From Anodontia alba (Eukaryota > Mollusca > Bivalvia > Lucinida > Lucinidae), in NCBI GenBank assembly GCA_964016985.1, contig OZ024836.1, positions 37,752,152-37,816,151 on the forward strand: a stretch of DNA of 64,000 nt, given 5' to 3'. Position numbers and translations under genes: made by a program. The notes below the pieces were generated by a model that had not been told where the DNA came from, did not search any database, and was given only the letters and a program-made list of their open reading frames with translations. Shown piece by piece: positions 21,378 to 31,778 of this stretch (the first letter of the stretch is position 1; each line of letters begins with the position of its first letter).

Positions 21378-21394
21378 AAAAAAAAAAAAAAAAA
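21378..21394. repeat. 17-nt A tract
   Basis: Lies 56 bp after the Kazal exon donor. In the splicing model it is intronic, not a poly(A) tail. Confidence 0.9.
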
Positions 21395-21406
21395 TGTTGC
21401 AATTAA

Positions 21407-21584
21407 CCCATTTAAGCCTGGTATCCCGTAAAAGGGATATTGGCAGTGTGGCGTCCTATCAGAGTCCTCACTGTTTGCATTAAATACATAAATTTCTAAA
21501 AAACATGGTATTAAGACACCCCTTATATAGGAAATGGACCTGTCCAAAGAGGTGAGGTAGAAGAGGCCACTTGGCATAAATGGG
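21407..21584. mobile_element. TTAA-flanked MITE (CCCATTTAAGCC ends)
   Basis: TTAA at 21403-21406 and 21585-21588 bracket CCCATTTAAGCCTGGTATCC and GGCATAAATGGG. 178 bp. There is a weak ACTGTTTGC remnant but no alpha hairpin. Confidence 0.8.
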
Positions 21585-21624
21585 TTAACCAATCAAATTG
21601 TCTGAATTTTCAGTTAAAGTTAAT

Positions 21625-21820
21625 GGATACACCTCAAGGTTTTCTGCCAATGTTTTCAAGGGGGCAAACTTTTGTAACTTCTTGTTTATTTACTTGCACA
21701 CCAATTTTTTTCCTCCTGAAAAGGGGGTATGCTATAAAAAGAAAGAATATGCTTCTGAAAGGGGTCTACTTTAAGAGGAAATATTTACTGCCACAGGGTG
21801 CAAACTCTTTCCTTTTTGAT
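21625..21820. mobile_element. T9 palindromic element, diverged
   Basis: GATACACCTCAAGG, CTGAAAAGGGGGTATGC, AAAGAAAGAATATGCTTC and GCAAACTCTTTCCTTTT follow T9 order. Confidence 0.6.
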
Positions 21821-21835
21821 TAGGTCCTTTGTTTA

Positions 21836-22044
21836 TGGTAAATTTTCTAAAATTTTGTACACCAAAGATAGATTATGCAAAAAGTGCAGACCCAGATCAG
21901 ACTGCTCCTGAGGGAGCAGTCTGATCAGGGTCTACACTGTTTGCCATTCCACTAAGTATTGTAAGAAAGAACCACATAAAAAGCAAAATTTAGGTGGAAA
22001 AAAAGTATGAAAAAAGTGTTCAAAATTTTAGGACATTTACTGTA
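21836..22044 (+). mobile_element. T3 MITE
   Basis: CTAAAATTTTGTACACCAAA left, AAAATTTTAGGACATTTACT right. Hairpin inner stem AGACTGCTCCTGAGGGAGCA. Confidence 0.88.
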
Positions 22045-22170
22045 GATCAGTGTATCAATTCCCTATAAACCTTGTTAGTTACCAATTTTTTACCTATGCA
22101 GAAAGTGTTGTTGTTGTTGAATGCAAGCAATGAAGAGTCAGATCATTCTATAGTTTGCACATCTGATTAA

Positions 22171-22399
22171 CCCATTAAAGACTGAATAAACTCTCCCATA
22201 CTATATATTGGAAGAGTCCATTTTTTTTTTTATTTTAGATATGTCAGGCTATATGATGTAGATAATCCTAAAGAGAAATGGTTGAAGTCATGATTTGCAA
22301 ACAGTGGAAACCCTGATTAGATGCCACATTCTCTGGTGTCTGATCTGGGTCTGCACTGTTTGCCAGTTACCCATTTAGGAGTCTCCAGTCTTGAATGGG
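22171..22399 (+). mobile_element. T4 MITE
   Basis: TTAA at 22167-22170 and 22400-22403. CCCATTAAAGACTGAATAAA left, CAGTCTTGAATGGG right. Alpha core with a diverged left arm. Confidence 0.85.
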
Positions 22400-22403
22400 T
22401 TAA

Positions 22404-23370
22404 GATCTTCAACTGGACAGTTTTTGCAAGGTAGAAAATCAGTTACAAGATGAAACTGAAAGTTGTAAGACATTGATTAGTTGAAACTCAGTAATTGTCA
22501 ACTTGCACAATATCCCCAGTGATGATTCACAATTTGGTTGCACTGTGGATAGAACTTGCAGCTCCAAATAGAAACCATTGTTGTTCAAAACCATGTTAGT
22601 ATTTTCCATAAATTTTTAATTTCAACACAGTTTTATTAAAAAACAACACCAAAAAACTCCTTGAAAAGAAAATGAAGTGTTGGCAAAGTGTTGTCTAAGA
22701 TGAAAGGCTTTGACAAACGATGTGTTTAATGAAAATTTAATCTAAATTGGATTGAAACTAAACAAGTTAATGACATTAAAACATATAAAATTGATTTAAT
22801 ATCAAGGGTGCCAGTATTTAGATTTTTAATGAGGTTTGAATCATTTCAAAATATCAATTAAAGTCTTCATTTTGACAGAAGCCAGTGTGATTTTCAAAGG
22901 AAATCAAACACATATCTAGAGATGAAATATGCACAAATACAGAATATAAAATATTGTTGCAAATATTACTTTTTTTTTTGAGACTTTGCCTGTTATTAAA
23001 TAATACTATTTATTTAAATTCTGCCTATTATGCCATCATAAATTCTTGTTAAAATATTCACTGTGGCAGCACAACTTAAACAATCTTAAGATATTCAAAT
23101 TTTGATAATTTTCTTATTTATCATCTGATTTCGGACAAATTTGCATCAAACTACATGGTTTATCAAGATATTCTTTTGAGACATATTCTTTGAGAACCTG
23201 TACATTTAATTGTACATGTACTTGTCTTATCTTTGAACAAGTACATGTGACTACCAGATGTGTCTGAAAAGGGCTGGCGGAATTGCAAACAATAGAGAAC
23301 CTGATCAAAATGCTCCTTTAGCAGTTTATCCTCATCTGTACTTTTTTCTCAGGCTTGTTTATCTGCTTGA
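22404..23370. other. unassigned, with T2 fragment near 23240-23362
   Basis: ATTGCAAACAATAGAGAACC to CAGGCTTGTTTATCTG is a decayed T2 right half. 23095-23200 shares TTATCATCTGATTT-type sequence with 28740-28800. No gene seen. Confidence 0.5.
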
Positions 23371-23575
23371 CCCTTGTCCTGCTGAACCCATATAAACCCT
23401 GCCTTTGCAAACAGTGTAGATCCAGATCATTTGGCTTCTGAAGAAGCCAACTGATCTGGATCTGCACTCTTTGCCATCAAGTATGAGAATTTATAGCAAC
23501 AATCCTGATCAAGTACTCTGATTGGCTGAAAATTAGAAATGGGCGTGGCAACTAATATATTCAGCAGGACAGGGG
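23371..23575 (-). mobile_element. T1 MITE
   Basis: CCCTTGTCCTGCTGAACCCA to TTCAGCAGGACAGGGG. Right TTAA at 23576-23579, left now TTGA. Core TTGGCTTCTGAAGAAGCCAA. Confidence 0.88.
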
Positions 23576-23619
23576 TTAAGAGTAAATCTAGTCAAATTTC
23601 AGTGGCTTGAACATTTTAA

Positions 23620-23839
23620 CCCATTGTAGACTCAATGAACTCCCCCACACTAAATATTGGAAGATTCTAATTTTGATTTTAGGTGTGTCAGGCTATGTGA
23701 TTTAGATATTCCTAGGGAAAAATGGTTGAACAGTTTGCAAACAGTGGAGACCCTGATCAGATGCCACATTCTGCATTGTCTGATCTTGGTCTGCACTGTT
23801 TGCTAATTACCCTTTTAGGGGTTTCCAGACTACAATGGG
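23620..23839 (+). mobile_element. T4 MITE inserted in another repeat
   Basis: TTAA at 23616-23619 and 23840-23843. Flanks (TTTCAGTGGCTTGAACATTT and GGACCATGGAAATC) are contiguous at 29649-29690, which serves as a paralogous empty site and supports TTAA duplication. Confidence 0.9.
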
Positions 23840-23874
23840 TTAAGGACCATGGAAATCTTCTCTAGACCTCTGTG

Positions 23875-24335
23875 AGGTAATTCTTAAGAGTACACACAAC
23901 ATACATTTTCAATGACAGAATGAGAAAATTTCCCTAAAATATCCCTAAACTGAATTGTACCATCTCTAGCTGTGCAAAATGTGTGTTTATCTGACCATGC
24001 AAACTGTATGGATTGTTCAGTCTCTTTCTGTGAAAGCTGTGGATCTCTGACTGTGCTAACTATTTGCATTGCATGGTCTTTAGCAGTGCAAACTGTGTGG
24101 ATTTCTTGTTTGGCAGGCCTTTGGGTCTTCATTGTCTACTTTAAGGAATTTTCAGAGGGGTGTGGGGGGGGGGGGGGGGGGGGGGAGGGGGAGGCTGAAA
24201 TGAGCTGCAGTTTGATCATGGCTACCATATTTACCCTAAATATTTGGATACCTTTGATTCTTGCACACCAGATAAGGCAATCCTGGGTTTACCCTGCGAT
24301 AGAAATTCTTATTCTTCCCAGGGTAAGATAAAAAT
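23875..24335. other. T8 half, poly-G tract and T2 left end in mixed sequence
   Basis: 23895-23950 resembles a T8 right arm. A G-tract of over 20 nt lies at about 24163-24186. 24220-24270 starts with the T2 end ACCATATTTACCCTAAATAT. A 119-codon ORF here encodes poly-Gly and is not considered real. Confidence 0.5.
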
Positions 24336-24337
24336 CA

Positions 24338-24593
24338 TCGCAGGCCCCCGTAGCCTAGTGGATAGGAGAGTTGACTCTTAATCCATTAGGATTCTTACCA
24401 CTGTGGTTCAAGCCTTGCTCGGGTCACATGTGGGAAAGCCAAGTTCTTCTCACGGATGGTCAGGTGGTTTTTCCCGGAGTCTCTGGTTTTTGCCCACTTT
24501 TGATGAATGGTTGGCTCGATATAAGTGAAATTTTCTTGAAAGGGCCGTAAAACCCAAATAAAAAAACATGAAATAAATAAATGAATAAAAAAA
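24338..24593 (+). mobile_element. S2 SINE with perfect 14-bp target-site duplication
   Basis: Flanks TAAGATAAAAATCA at 24324-24337 and 24594-24607 are identical. A box TAGCCTAGTGG and B box GGTTCAAGCC both fit pol III consensus. The 3' end has CGTAAAACCCAAATAAAAAA and a (AAATAAAT)n tail. Probably derived from a tRNA. Confidence 0.95.
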
Positions 24594-24772
24594 TAAGATA
24601 AAAATCAAGAATTCTCATGTGTTTTGATATAGACTGGTTGTGTAGGATGTCAGGTATGCTATCATTAAGGTTGACATGAGTAACATTATCACAATAAGGT
24701 TGACATCTGCAATCAAAGTAAATGCATTATTAAAAGTCCACATTCAGAAATGAAAAGTATGCAAGAAAAATA

Positions 24773-24911
24773 ATCCATCATGGGTGTGAGGGGTAGATGA
24801 GAAAATCCATCCCTCACGATCACAGTCTGGTATCACTTGGCAAGCCTCGTGATGCCAGATATATAGTGATCCTAGGAATGACTGTTTCTATCCCTCACAC
24901 CCATGATAGAT
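24773..24911. mobile_element. 139-bp TIR element
   Basis: ATCCATCATGGGTGTGAGGG at the left is inverted as CCCTCACACCCATGATAGAT at the right. It abuts a reversed T2 fragment (24918-24980). Confidence 0.75.
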
Positions 24912-25184
24912 TCTTATAGTCTACACTGTTTGCAACTCATCCGGTGGTTTTTAGACACATCAATGGGTAGTGCAATAGAATTGTTAAATTTTTATAACAA
25001 GAAAGATATCCCTATATTTTTGGTAAACAGGGTACATGCAGTTTGTTCAACCGTCAACTTTTACATTTTCCATAGCATTTCACTCTTGGCAGGCACCACT
25101 GTTATGATACTGCAGATAGCCTTTGGCAGAATTCTTATTTTATTTTTTTTTCTGTATGCATCAACATAGTTCTAGATAAAAGGG

Positions 25185-25368
25185 AGTAACATGCACATAT
25201 TTTTCTTATTTTTCATTGAAAACATATGTTGTGGGTACTCATTAGAAGCACCTCGTAGATGTGTTTCTAATGAGTACCCACAATATATGTTTTTCAGGAG
25301 AAATAAGGAAAATATTAAAACTTTTTGGTTGCAAAAAGTGCCTTATCTGAAGTTGTGCATTAATCAAA
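25185..25368. mobile_element. T8 MITE
   Basis: Gamma hairpin at about 25222-25292 (ACATATGTTGTGGGTACTCA and inverse), with flanking TATTTTTCTTATTTTTCATT and AGTGCCTTATCTGAAGTT. Confidence 0.85.
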
Positions 25369-25547
25369 GTAAGTAATTGCAAAGAATGAAGATGTTGCAA
25401 AACAAAATTAATGTTTTCCTAAAGTGGCCTCACCATGAGACTGAAATATTTGTAGAGGAAAATAAAAGAGAAAGAAGAGAGAGGATTATAAGTTACAGAC
25501 AGTTTTGTCATTAACTTTTAAAGTGCTAAGCAAATTTGTAGCCCAGA

Positions 25548-25700
25548 CAGGTGGGGAAAGGGGGCATGTTAGTATTTCTTCTCTCTCCACATTGGTTATT
25601 CACTTTTTCCCTTTAGTTCTTTTCTATTTCTTACTTTCCTCTTTTCTACTAGCTCTTCTATTCCTTTTCTCCCTTTCTGTGGGAGAGACAGCACAATCTA
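25548..25700 (+). mobile_element. S3 fragment
   Basis: Pyrimidine-rich block ending TTTCTCCCTTTCTGTGGGAG resembles the S3 middle. Both ends are missing. Confidence 0.5.
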
Positions 25701-25740
25701 TTTTATTTTGGTATAAAACTGTCTGTTTACAGTAATATCT

Positions 25741-26165
25741 CAGAATTTGCAGCATTGTTTGAGAGACGGTTACCAAAGGGAAGCAGTTGCATCATAGATC
25801 TGAAGCTGTTTTTAGTAATTTCTGCAAGAAATAGAACTTGTAATTCCTGGGACGAAATATTCCCTTCTAGAGGAAGGAAATATTTTTCTTAGAATGTTAT
25901 CACACTATGTGTTGAGTGAAGAAATAACATCACAAAACATTTGATGTCATTTCAAATACTTGAAAAAGCATAAAATGGAATTTAAAGAAAGAAACATCTT
26001 TTTCATGATAAATAAAATATAAATTAATACACATCGAGTAAGACCAGTTTAACATTGAGTTTAAAATACAGGAAATATATTCCTTGAAACTTGCAAATTT
26101 AAATAAACTAACTTATATACTGGTTTGTTCATTGAATTTGTAACTCTCTCAGAAAATATTTCCCA
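25741..26165. other. unassigned stretch
   Basis: AT-rich, no recognised element. A short alpha fragment (GATCTGGGTCTGCACTGTTT) follows at 26180-26217. Confidence 0.5.
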
Positions 26166-26217
26166 TATTTATACCCCTGCAAACTGTGTGATCTGGGTCT
26201 GCACTGTTTGCCAGTTA

Positions 26218-26560
26218 CCCATAGGGAGGGGGAGTGGGTATACTGTTTTCATGTTGTCCATCCGTATTTTGGTCCCGTGTGGCGAAGGTGTCATGTATCT
26301 TACGTCACTGGGGCGTCCAACTGATTCTGGCTTACTGTGTCGCAAGGCCTGCTATCCTTGTAGCAGGTAAGGGTATTGGGGGAAATGTTTTTATTTCTTC
26401 AGTTTTTTACTTTCATTCCTGTTCCTCTTTCTTCCCTGTCCTTCACTTTCTTCTCCTCTACTATCTCTTTTTTCTCTTTTCTCCCTCTCTCTGGGAGATG
26501 ACACAAAATGACCCATAAGGGTTGACATATCGTTAAACCCCAACACAATCAATCAGTCGA
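26218..26560 (+). mobile_element. S3 retroposon-like repeat
   Basis: GGGGCGTCCAACTGATTCTG, AGGCCTGCTATCCTTGTAG, a long pyrimidine tract and GTTAAACCCCAACACAATCA with a short CAAT-type tail. Same order as 41268 and 50265. Confidence 0.8.
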
Positions 26561-26606
26561 GTACTGCTTATTGACAAATTTCTTGTTTAAACTAAAGGAG
26601 TATTAA

Positions 26607-26807
26607 CCTTTACCACGCTCTGGGCTATAGTTCAGCACAGGACAAATTGATGATATTTTCTTGTTTTTCGCAGAAAACAGGATTTGACATTTCATGCATT
26701 TCCATTGGAGATGACTGGCATGAAATGTCAAAACTTGTTTTCTGTGAAAAATTAGAAAAATATTTCAGTATGTCGTCTGCTGAGAATTTTATCCAGAGTG
26801 CTAAGTA
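26607..26807 (+). mobile_element. T7 MITE with TTAA on both sides
   Basis: TTAA at 26603-26606 and 26808-26811. Ends CCTTTACCACGCTCTGGG and CCAGAGTGCTAAGTA. Beta hairpin AGGATTTGACATTTCATGCA with inverse arm. Confidence 0.88.
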
Positions 26808-26989
26808 TTAACCTCTTTATATTGCCTCTTGTATCGTTATTAAACGGACCTCTTCAAAAGGAAAATCATCTAAAGATATGTGACCAGTATAGACACAGAT
26901 CAGCCAGCTTCTCTCTGCAGTCTATTTAGGTTCTACTTAGTTTGCTAATAGATTTATAAGGTCCATACTATGTAAGTTACCAATGTAGA

Positions 26990-27298
26990 GGCCTGCCTCA
27001 GTGGCTCAGTTGGATGTGCCTCCGACTGGTAAACAGGAGGTTGTGGGTTCAGTCCCTGCCTGGTTGCCAACATTCTTTCCTGGAGATTGATCATGAAGCA
27101 TTTTCTACGGTCGTCCACTACCTTCTGCTGATTCAAGAAGGGTAATTGTCAGTTTCTGGCAAAAGAATGTGCACAATACTGGTTAACTGCTTAGAGGACT
27201 AAGCCTGCCCAATAAATGTGTGGTTATGTAAACTGACCACACTCCACATAATCCCACTAGGTTGACTAGACCATAAAACCACAACATGAACAAACAAA
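26990..27298 (+). mobile_element. S1 SINE, full length, with 10-bp target-site duplication
   Basis: CCAATGTAGA at 26980-26989 and 27299-27308. A box TGGCTCAGTTGG at 27002-27013, B box GGTTCAGTCCC at 27046-27056. The body and the CAAACAAACAAA-like tail match other S1 copies. Confidence 0.95.
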
Positions 27299-27405
27299 CC
27301 AATGTAGACATATTAGACTGCACAAATGCTTAGGCAGGTCTGAGTCAATGCGAGTCACATGTGTCAAAAGACTGATTTCTATTTCATGCGGCCTATATAC
27401 TGCCA

Positions 27406-27678
27406 TCACGAAAACATACCTATATAATTTTGACCCCCTTAAACCCCACTTTTATACAGTAAAACTGGGGTTTACAGGGGTATACATTATTTTATTTCTG
27501 CTCAAAACATAGATTGTGGGTACTTGTTAGAACTGCCTCGGCGAGGCGGTTCTAATGAGTACCCACAATCTATGTTTTGTGCAGAAATATGAAAGATATC
27601 TGAGTTTTTTATCTGAAAATTTTCAGTTTTTGGAGATAAAATTTTCTATATATTTGAATAGGCGTGTTTTCGTAATGA
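27406..27678. mobile_element. T17 MITE (core gamma)
   Basis: ATCACGAAAACATACCTATA at the left and AATAGGCGTGTTTTCGTAAT at the right are inverted. Gamma hairpin with AACTGCCTCGGCGAGGCGGT centre. Near-identical copy at 60666-60947. Confidence 0.85.
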
Positions 27679-27704
27679 TAGCTCTGGTTAAGAGAGGGTA
27701 TCAG

Positions 27705-27856
27705 GAAATTATTTACTTTCTTATTTCTTCATGGAAGCATATGTTGTGGGTACTCATTAGATGAGTTCCCACAATGTATGTTTTCATGGAAAACTAAGAA
27801 AAATGTTAATTATTTTGGACTGAAAAAAGCATTTTATCTGGAGCTATGCATTTTAG
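27705..27856. mobile_element. short T8 MITE
   Basis: GCATATGTTGTGGGTACTCA then ATGAGTTCCCACAATGTATG, the hairpin tip deleted. Right flank ATTTTATCTGGAGCTATGCA matches T8 ends. Confidence 0.75.
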
Positions 27857-28460
27857 GTCATACTGATGTAACAATGAACGATAAATGGTTAAATAACAAC
27901 AAAATGTCCTCTGTGGAATGAAACACTTTATCCTCTAGGAACTTTAGAAAATTAGTTCTAAAATTAGTTCTAGCATCTAACTCTAGAAAGCAACTCTTGT
28001 CATTGCACTTTTCTGAAATGCAAACTTTGTCAATATAGTGCAAATTGACAAAATATCTGTAACAGTTATGGTTCAACCAATTAAATCATAGCTACAAGTA
28101 AGATGATTGTTTTTAACCAAAAAATGTTGATATTCTTTTTTTTTTTTTTTTTTTTTTATGTTTTGGTAGCCTTAATATTAAATGTACCGAATTTTATTGT
28201 TAGAGAAGACCCTTTTTTAGAAGGGAACAAGAACAATTTTGATAGTTTCCTCTCCTGAAAATGTATGTATTCCCGTAAACTGAAAATTCATAGAATTTGA
28301 TTGGTTGTAAAAATCATTTTGTTAGTATGCACTGTATCCCCTGTGATTGTCTAGACAATCTTAGGGTTTGTCATTAATTTGGAAGCTTTTTTGAAAGGTC
28401 GCCGACTGGTTCAATGCCATTTTCAATTGACTGCTCATGTTCAACATTATTATAACCAAG
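27857..28460. other. unassigned; T tract at 28134-28157 and T9 fragment at 28190-28270
   Basis: A T homopolymer of about 24 nt, then TAGAGAAGACCCTTTTTTAG as a T9 remnant. No gene seen. Confidence 0.5.
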
Positions 28461-28556
28461 TATTAGCTTTCACAAAAAGCTTGGTCTACGCTTAGCATAG
28501 ATCAAGCTTTTTATGAAAGCTAATACTTGTAGTAAGTGATACTTGTAGTAAGTGAG
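28461..28556. repeat. hairpin followed by 16-bp tandem duplication
   Basis: GTATTAGCTTTCACAAAAAG pairs with CTTTTTATGAAAGCTAATAC around GCTTAGC. ACTTGTAGTAAGTGAT is then repeated as ACTTGTAGTAAGTGAG. Confidence 0.75.
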
Positions 28557-28959
28557 GCATGATCACAAGTTTCTGTCTCAGGGAGGTAGAGATTACATTG
28601 TATGCAACTCTTAAATGGAAACACAAGGCTAGAAAAGAATGTTTCTCAGATGAAAGATGTTATGATGCTATAAAATCTCATTACATATTAAAAATGGCAG
28701 CCACTCTGCCTATAAAAACATATTTAATGTCTTCAAACATTGATAACTTACTTATTTACCATCTGATTTTATCACATTTGCATTAAAATGCATGTTTTAC
28801 AAAGATCTTGCATCTCAGATATGTTCTTCCCATTAAAACTGTGTTTGTGTTCCCACCTTTGCAAGAATTGTAGCCTCAGCTAAATCCTAGCTAGATCTGT
28901 ATGTAGAAAAAAAACCTTGTTCAGAAGTTCTGTCATTCTTCAGCATTGCTTTTGTGTAT

Positions 28960-29170
28960 TTACCATATTGTTTCTAAATATTGGGACAGGTAGCCCTGGG
29001 CAAACAGTGTAGACCTGGACAAATCTGCTTCAAAAGGAGAGTTTGATCCAGGTCTGCACTGTTTTCCATTCCATCATCATTTTAAACACATTAGCTGGTA
29101 GTCTTTGTTTTAGGAAAAGTATGGTAAGGAGTTCAAAAATGACCAAATGTTTAGGGTAAATAAGATACTT
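28960..29170 (+). mobile_element. T2-like MITE variant
   Basis: ACCATATTGTTTCTAAATAT left and AATGTTTAGGGTAAATAAGA right. The core has outer stem GTGTAGACCTGGACAAATCT and an inner stem unlike other T2 copies. The interior also shows T3-like ATTTTAAACACATTAG. Confidence 0.65.
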
Positions 29171-29232
29171 ATATAAAGTCCTGCTTTTCCAGTACTTCTG
29201 TGATATAGTAAACTTTTACCTGTTCTTAGATA

Positions 29233-29450
29233 TGCCATATTAACCCTAAATATTTGGACACCTTAACTCCTTACGTACTTGTCCTAAAATTTGAACAAGT
29301 CCATATTGCTAAATACTTTGTGATGTGTCTAAAACCGAAGTATGAGTGATAAAAAATGTAGACCCTGATCAGATGCCACAGGATGTGGCATCTGATCAGG
29401 GTCTACATTTTTTGCTCCTGCCTGTTCAAATACTTAGGGTAAATATACAG
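29233..29450 (+). mobile_element. T2 MITE, best-preserved copy
   Basis: Ends GCCATATTAACCCTAAATAT and AATACTTAGGGTAAATATAC. A perfect 30-bp-arm hairpin with 3-nt loop lies at 29351-29413 (ATGTAGACCCTGATCAGATG and inverse). Nothing interrupts it, so it serves as reference for T2. Confidence 0.92.
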
Positions 29451-29639
29451 TAGGATTATATATCTATACCCTTGTCAACTTCCTTGCTTATTCTTTTTGC
29501 AGTAGTAACACTTTGTAGTTGTCACCCCCTTTTCCTTCCTGTCCTTCTATCCTATCCCCTGCTTTGTTAGTGCTTAGTGGTGTTAGAGTACTCTACATTT
29601 CTATATATATTTACAGTATTGTAAATACTCCCTATATAC

Positions 29640-30080
29640 AGGCAAACTTCAATGGCTCAAACATTTTGGGACCATGGAAATTTGTTCTAGACATGGGTAG
29701 TTTGAGCCATTGAGGGTTTAAATCACAGTGCCCGGTCAGGAGGCAAATGGGAATAATTTAGGAATGTATATTTTCTATCTTCTATAAGATTATGGTATTT
29801 TGAATGTACTCATTTGAATCACATCAATGAGGTGATTCTAGTGACTGTACTCGTAACATACATTTTCGTGATAAGAAAATTTCCCTAAAATATCCCTAAA
29901 TGTTTGCTTTCTTGAGGTATCACAAGAATTTCCAAGGTATCTATACATTTTTGTTTGGATACATGGTCAATTTTTTATTGAATCTATACACTTTTGTTTG
30001 GATACAACATGGCTGTTTAGCTAACACTGCTTTTGCTGTGGATCCCAGCAATAGTGTTATAAATAGGTTGTGGTGTATAC
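29640..30080. mobile_element. cluster of repeat fragments
   Basis: 29645-29718 is a small inverted-repeat element (CTTCAATGGCTCAAAC / GTTTGAGCCATTGAGGG). 29800-29900 is a decayed T8. 29935-30080 is a partial reversed copy of the 9390 pogo-like MITE (GAATCTATACACTTTTGTTT, AATAGTGTTATAAATAGGTT). Confidence 0.6.
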
Positions 30081-30295
30081 TGACTAAAAGAAGAAGGCCC
30101 AGACTTTGTGTTTGTGCTGATTGAGTACACAGCATTTCACCAGATTTGCTTTGACATTTCACAATACCCTCACCCTGTTTCACAAATGTGATAACCAATG
30201 ACAGATTTGTGGTGTTGCTTTTTCGTAACCCCTCACACTCAAGAATTGCTTTCAGATCCTTCAAATATATATACATATCTTAAGGTGTATTTCAA

Positions 30296-30492
30296 CTCTT
30301 AAAGTGCTGATCATGACTGCAGTAGACGACATTTTGACTTTTTTTTTTCCAGAGAAAATAAGACTTGGCATTTCATATGAATTGTCTGCCAGCAGACAAT
30401 TCACATTAAATACCAAGCCTTAATTTCTCAAAAAAAAAACAACAACAAAAAAACGGACAGTCATCTGCCACAATTTGGCTTAGCACTTTATA
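30296..30492 (+). mobile_element. T6 MITE
   Basis: TCTTAAAGTGCTGATCATGA left, TTAGCACTTTATAAGGG right. Beta core CAGAGAAAATAAGACTTGGC with GAATTGTCTGCCAGCAGACA centre. Confidence 0.82.
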
Positions 30493-30601
30493 AGGGCTAC
30501 AATAACTTCTGAAAATAAGATGAATTTGTCTGCCAACAAGACTGGGTACTTACTTATTCATGTTCAACAAAAGCATATTTTAATGCTTTAACCCTTAAAG
30601 C

Positions 30602-30825
30602 GCCAATCACAACTATTGTCATCTGCTTTGTCTTCTGCTGGTTACTTTAAAAGTCACTTCTGCAAACAGTGTGGACCCAGATCAGACTGCTCCTTTATGA
30701 GCAGTCTGATCTGGGTCCACACTGTTTGCCTGTATGCAAAAATAGGTTTGAAAAGTTTGCAAGAATAGTCAGCAGACGACATAAACAGACATTTTCAGAT
30801 GCAGGTTTTCTTGGCATTTTAAGGT
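30602..30825 (+). mobile_element. T5 MITE, chimeric layout
   Basis: TTAA at 30598-30601 and 30826-30829. The subterminal parts resemble T6 (CTTAAAGCGCCAATCACAAC, GTCATCTGC, CAGCAGACGACAT), but the centre is an alpha hairpin, not beta: perfect 31-bp arms at 30662-30692 and 30699-30729, loop 6 nt. Confidence 0.92.
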
Positions 30826-30849
30826 TTAAGTGTCATTTTAAAATGTAGC

Positions 30850-30985
30850 AGAAAACATTCTTCAAATATTTTGTTTACTTTACAGAAAAAAATAAGGTGT
30901 GACATTCACATGAAATGTCAAGTCTTACTTCCTCTCAAACGTAAAAAATGTCAAAATGTCATCTGCTACCATGTAATCAGATTTC
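30850..30985 (+). mobile_element. internally deleted T6 fragment
   Basis: ACAGAAAAAAATAAGGTGTG and CATGAAATGTCAAGTCTTAC with GTCAAAATGTCATCTGCTAC. The ends are missing. Confidence 0.65.
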
Positions 30986-31009
30986 AAGATAAAGTACTCT
31001 GAGGAGAAG

Positions 31010-31778
31010 TTACAGTATCTAAATATACTCCACAAAATAATTTAAGGACCACCAGTTTTATCTCCCCTTTGATTATCACTAAAATGCGACCCTCAAGTTT
31101 TACAATTATTTCATGGACAAAACTGGAAGTCTCAGCCCTATTTCAATCAATTCAACATGTTTGCAACATGTTCAGCAACAAAAGTATATGGCACCAACAA
31201 CTCTAGACCAAAAGATTCTAAAAGGGAATTTCCAAAAAAACAATTTTTACCCAAAAATGAAGGTTTTTCACAAAACCGGAAAAATTCTTGGTTTAATGTA
31301 AACAATACTCTGTCACACACAAAGTCATGCAAACTCACCCTTCATTCGAGTAAAAGACATGGATATGGCCAGAAAAAGGGACCAACCCTTTGAGAGGCTA
31401 AAAATGCCTCTAAAGTTCCCCATAGACAATGAATAATCTGTAAAGGGTACCTCTAGCAAAATGTGCATTTCTTGATAACAAATAAAGCTTTCTCTATGAG
31501 TTTTTCACAGTTGGGAGCACAGATATCACTTTTGACACAAAAATGCAAATTTTTAATCTTTGGGTAAAAAGTAGTGTTTTTTGCAAATTTTAAAATGAAA
31601 ATTTTTATTTCAAATTTTTTTGTTGGAAACACTCCTTTAGGGCTTCCTTTTAAAGAAACATTCAACGATATTTTGATATCTTCTGTGGTTTAGCCCATAC
31701 ACCCGGCCAAAGTTTGTATGCATTAAAATTTGCACTATGTGGCCCTTAAATTATTTTGTTGAGTATATTTAGGGCAGT
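31010..31778. mobile_element. fold-back element of about 770 bp
   Basis: CTAAATATACTCCACAAAAT AATTTAAGGACC at 31018-31050 is inverted at 31740-31775 (GGCCCTTAAATTATTTTGTT GAGTATATTTAG). Further weak inverted pairs lie near 31225-31270 and 31540-31600. Short ORFs have no recognised motif. Confidence 0.7.

Noticed and set aside
21378..21394. Poly(A) tail of a processed gene next to the Kazal exon
   Set aside because: A good splice donor precedes it and the exon has a splice acceptor, so the locus is not a processed copy; the A tract is intronic.
23972..24331. 119-codon ORF with a glycine run
   Set aside because: The glycines come from a poly-G tract, and the rest overlaps T8/T2 fragments. No domain.
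27000..27060. tRNA gene at the S1 head (also 24340, 44112, 54708)
   Set aside because: A and B boxes are present, but acceptor and anticodon stems do not pair and each is followed by a repeated body, a tail and target duplications, so these are SINE heads.
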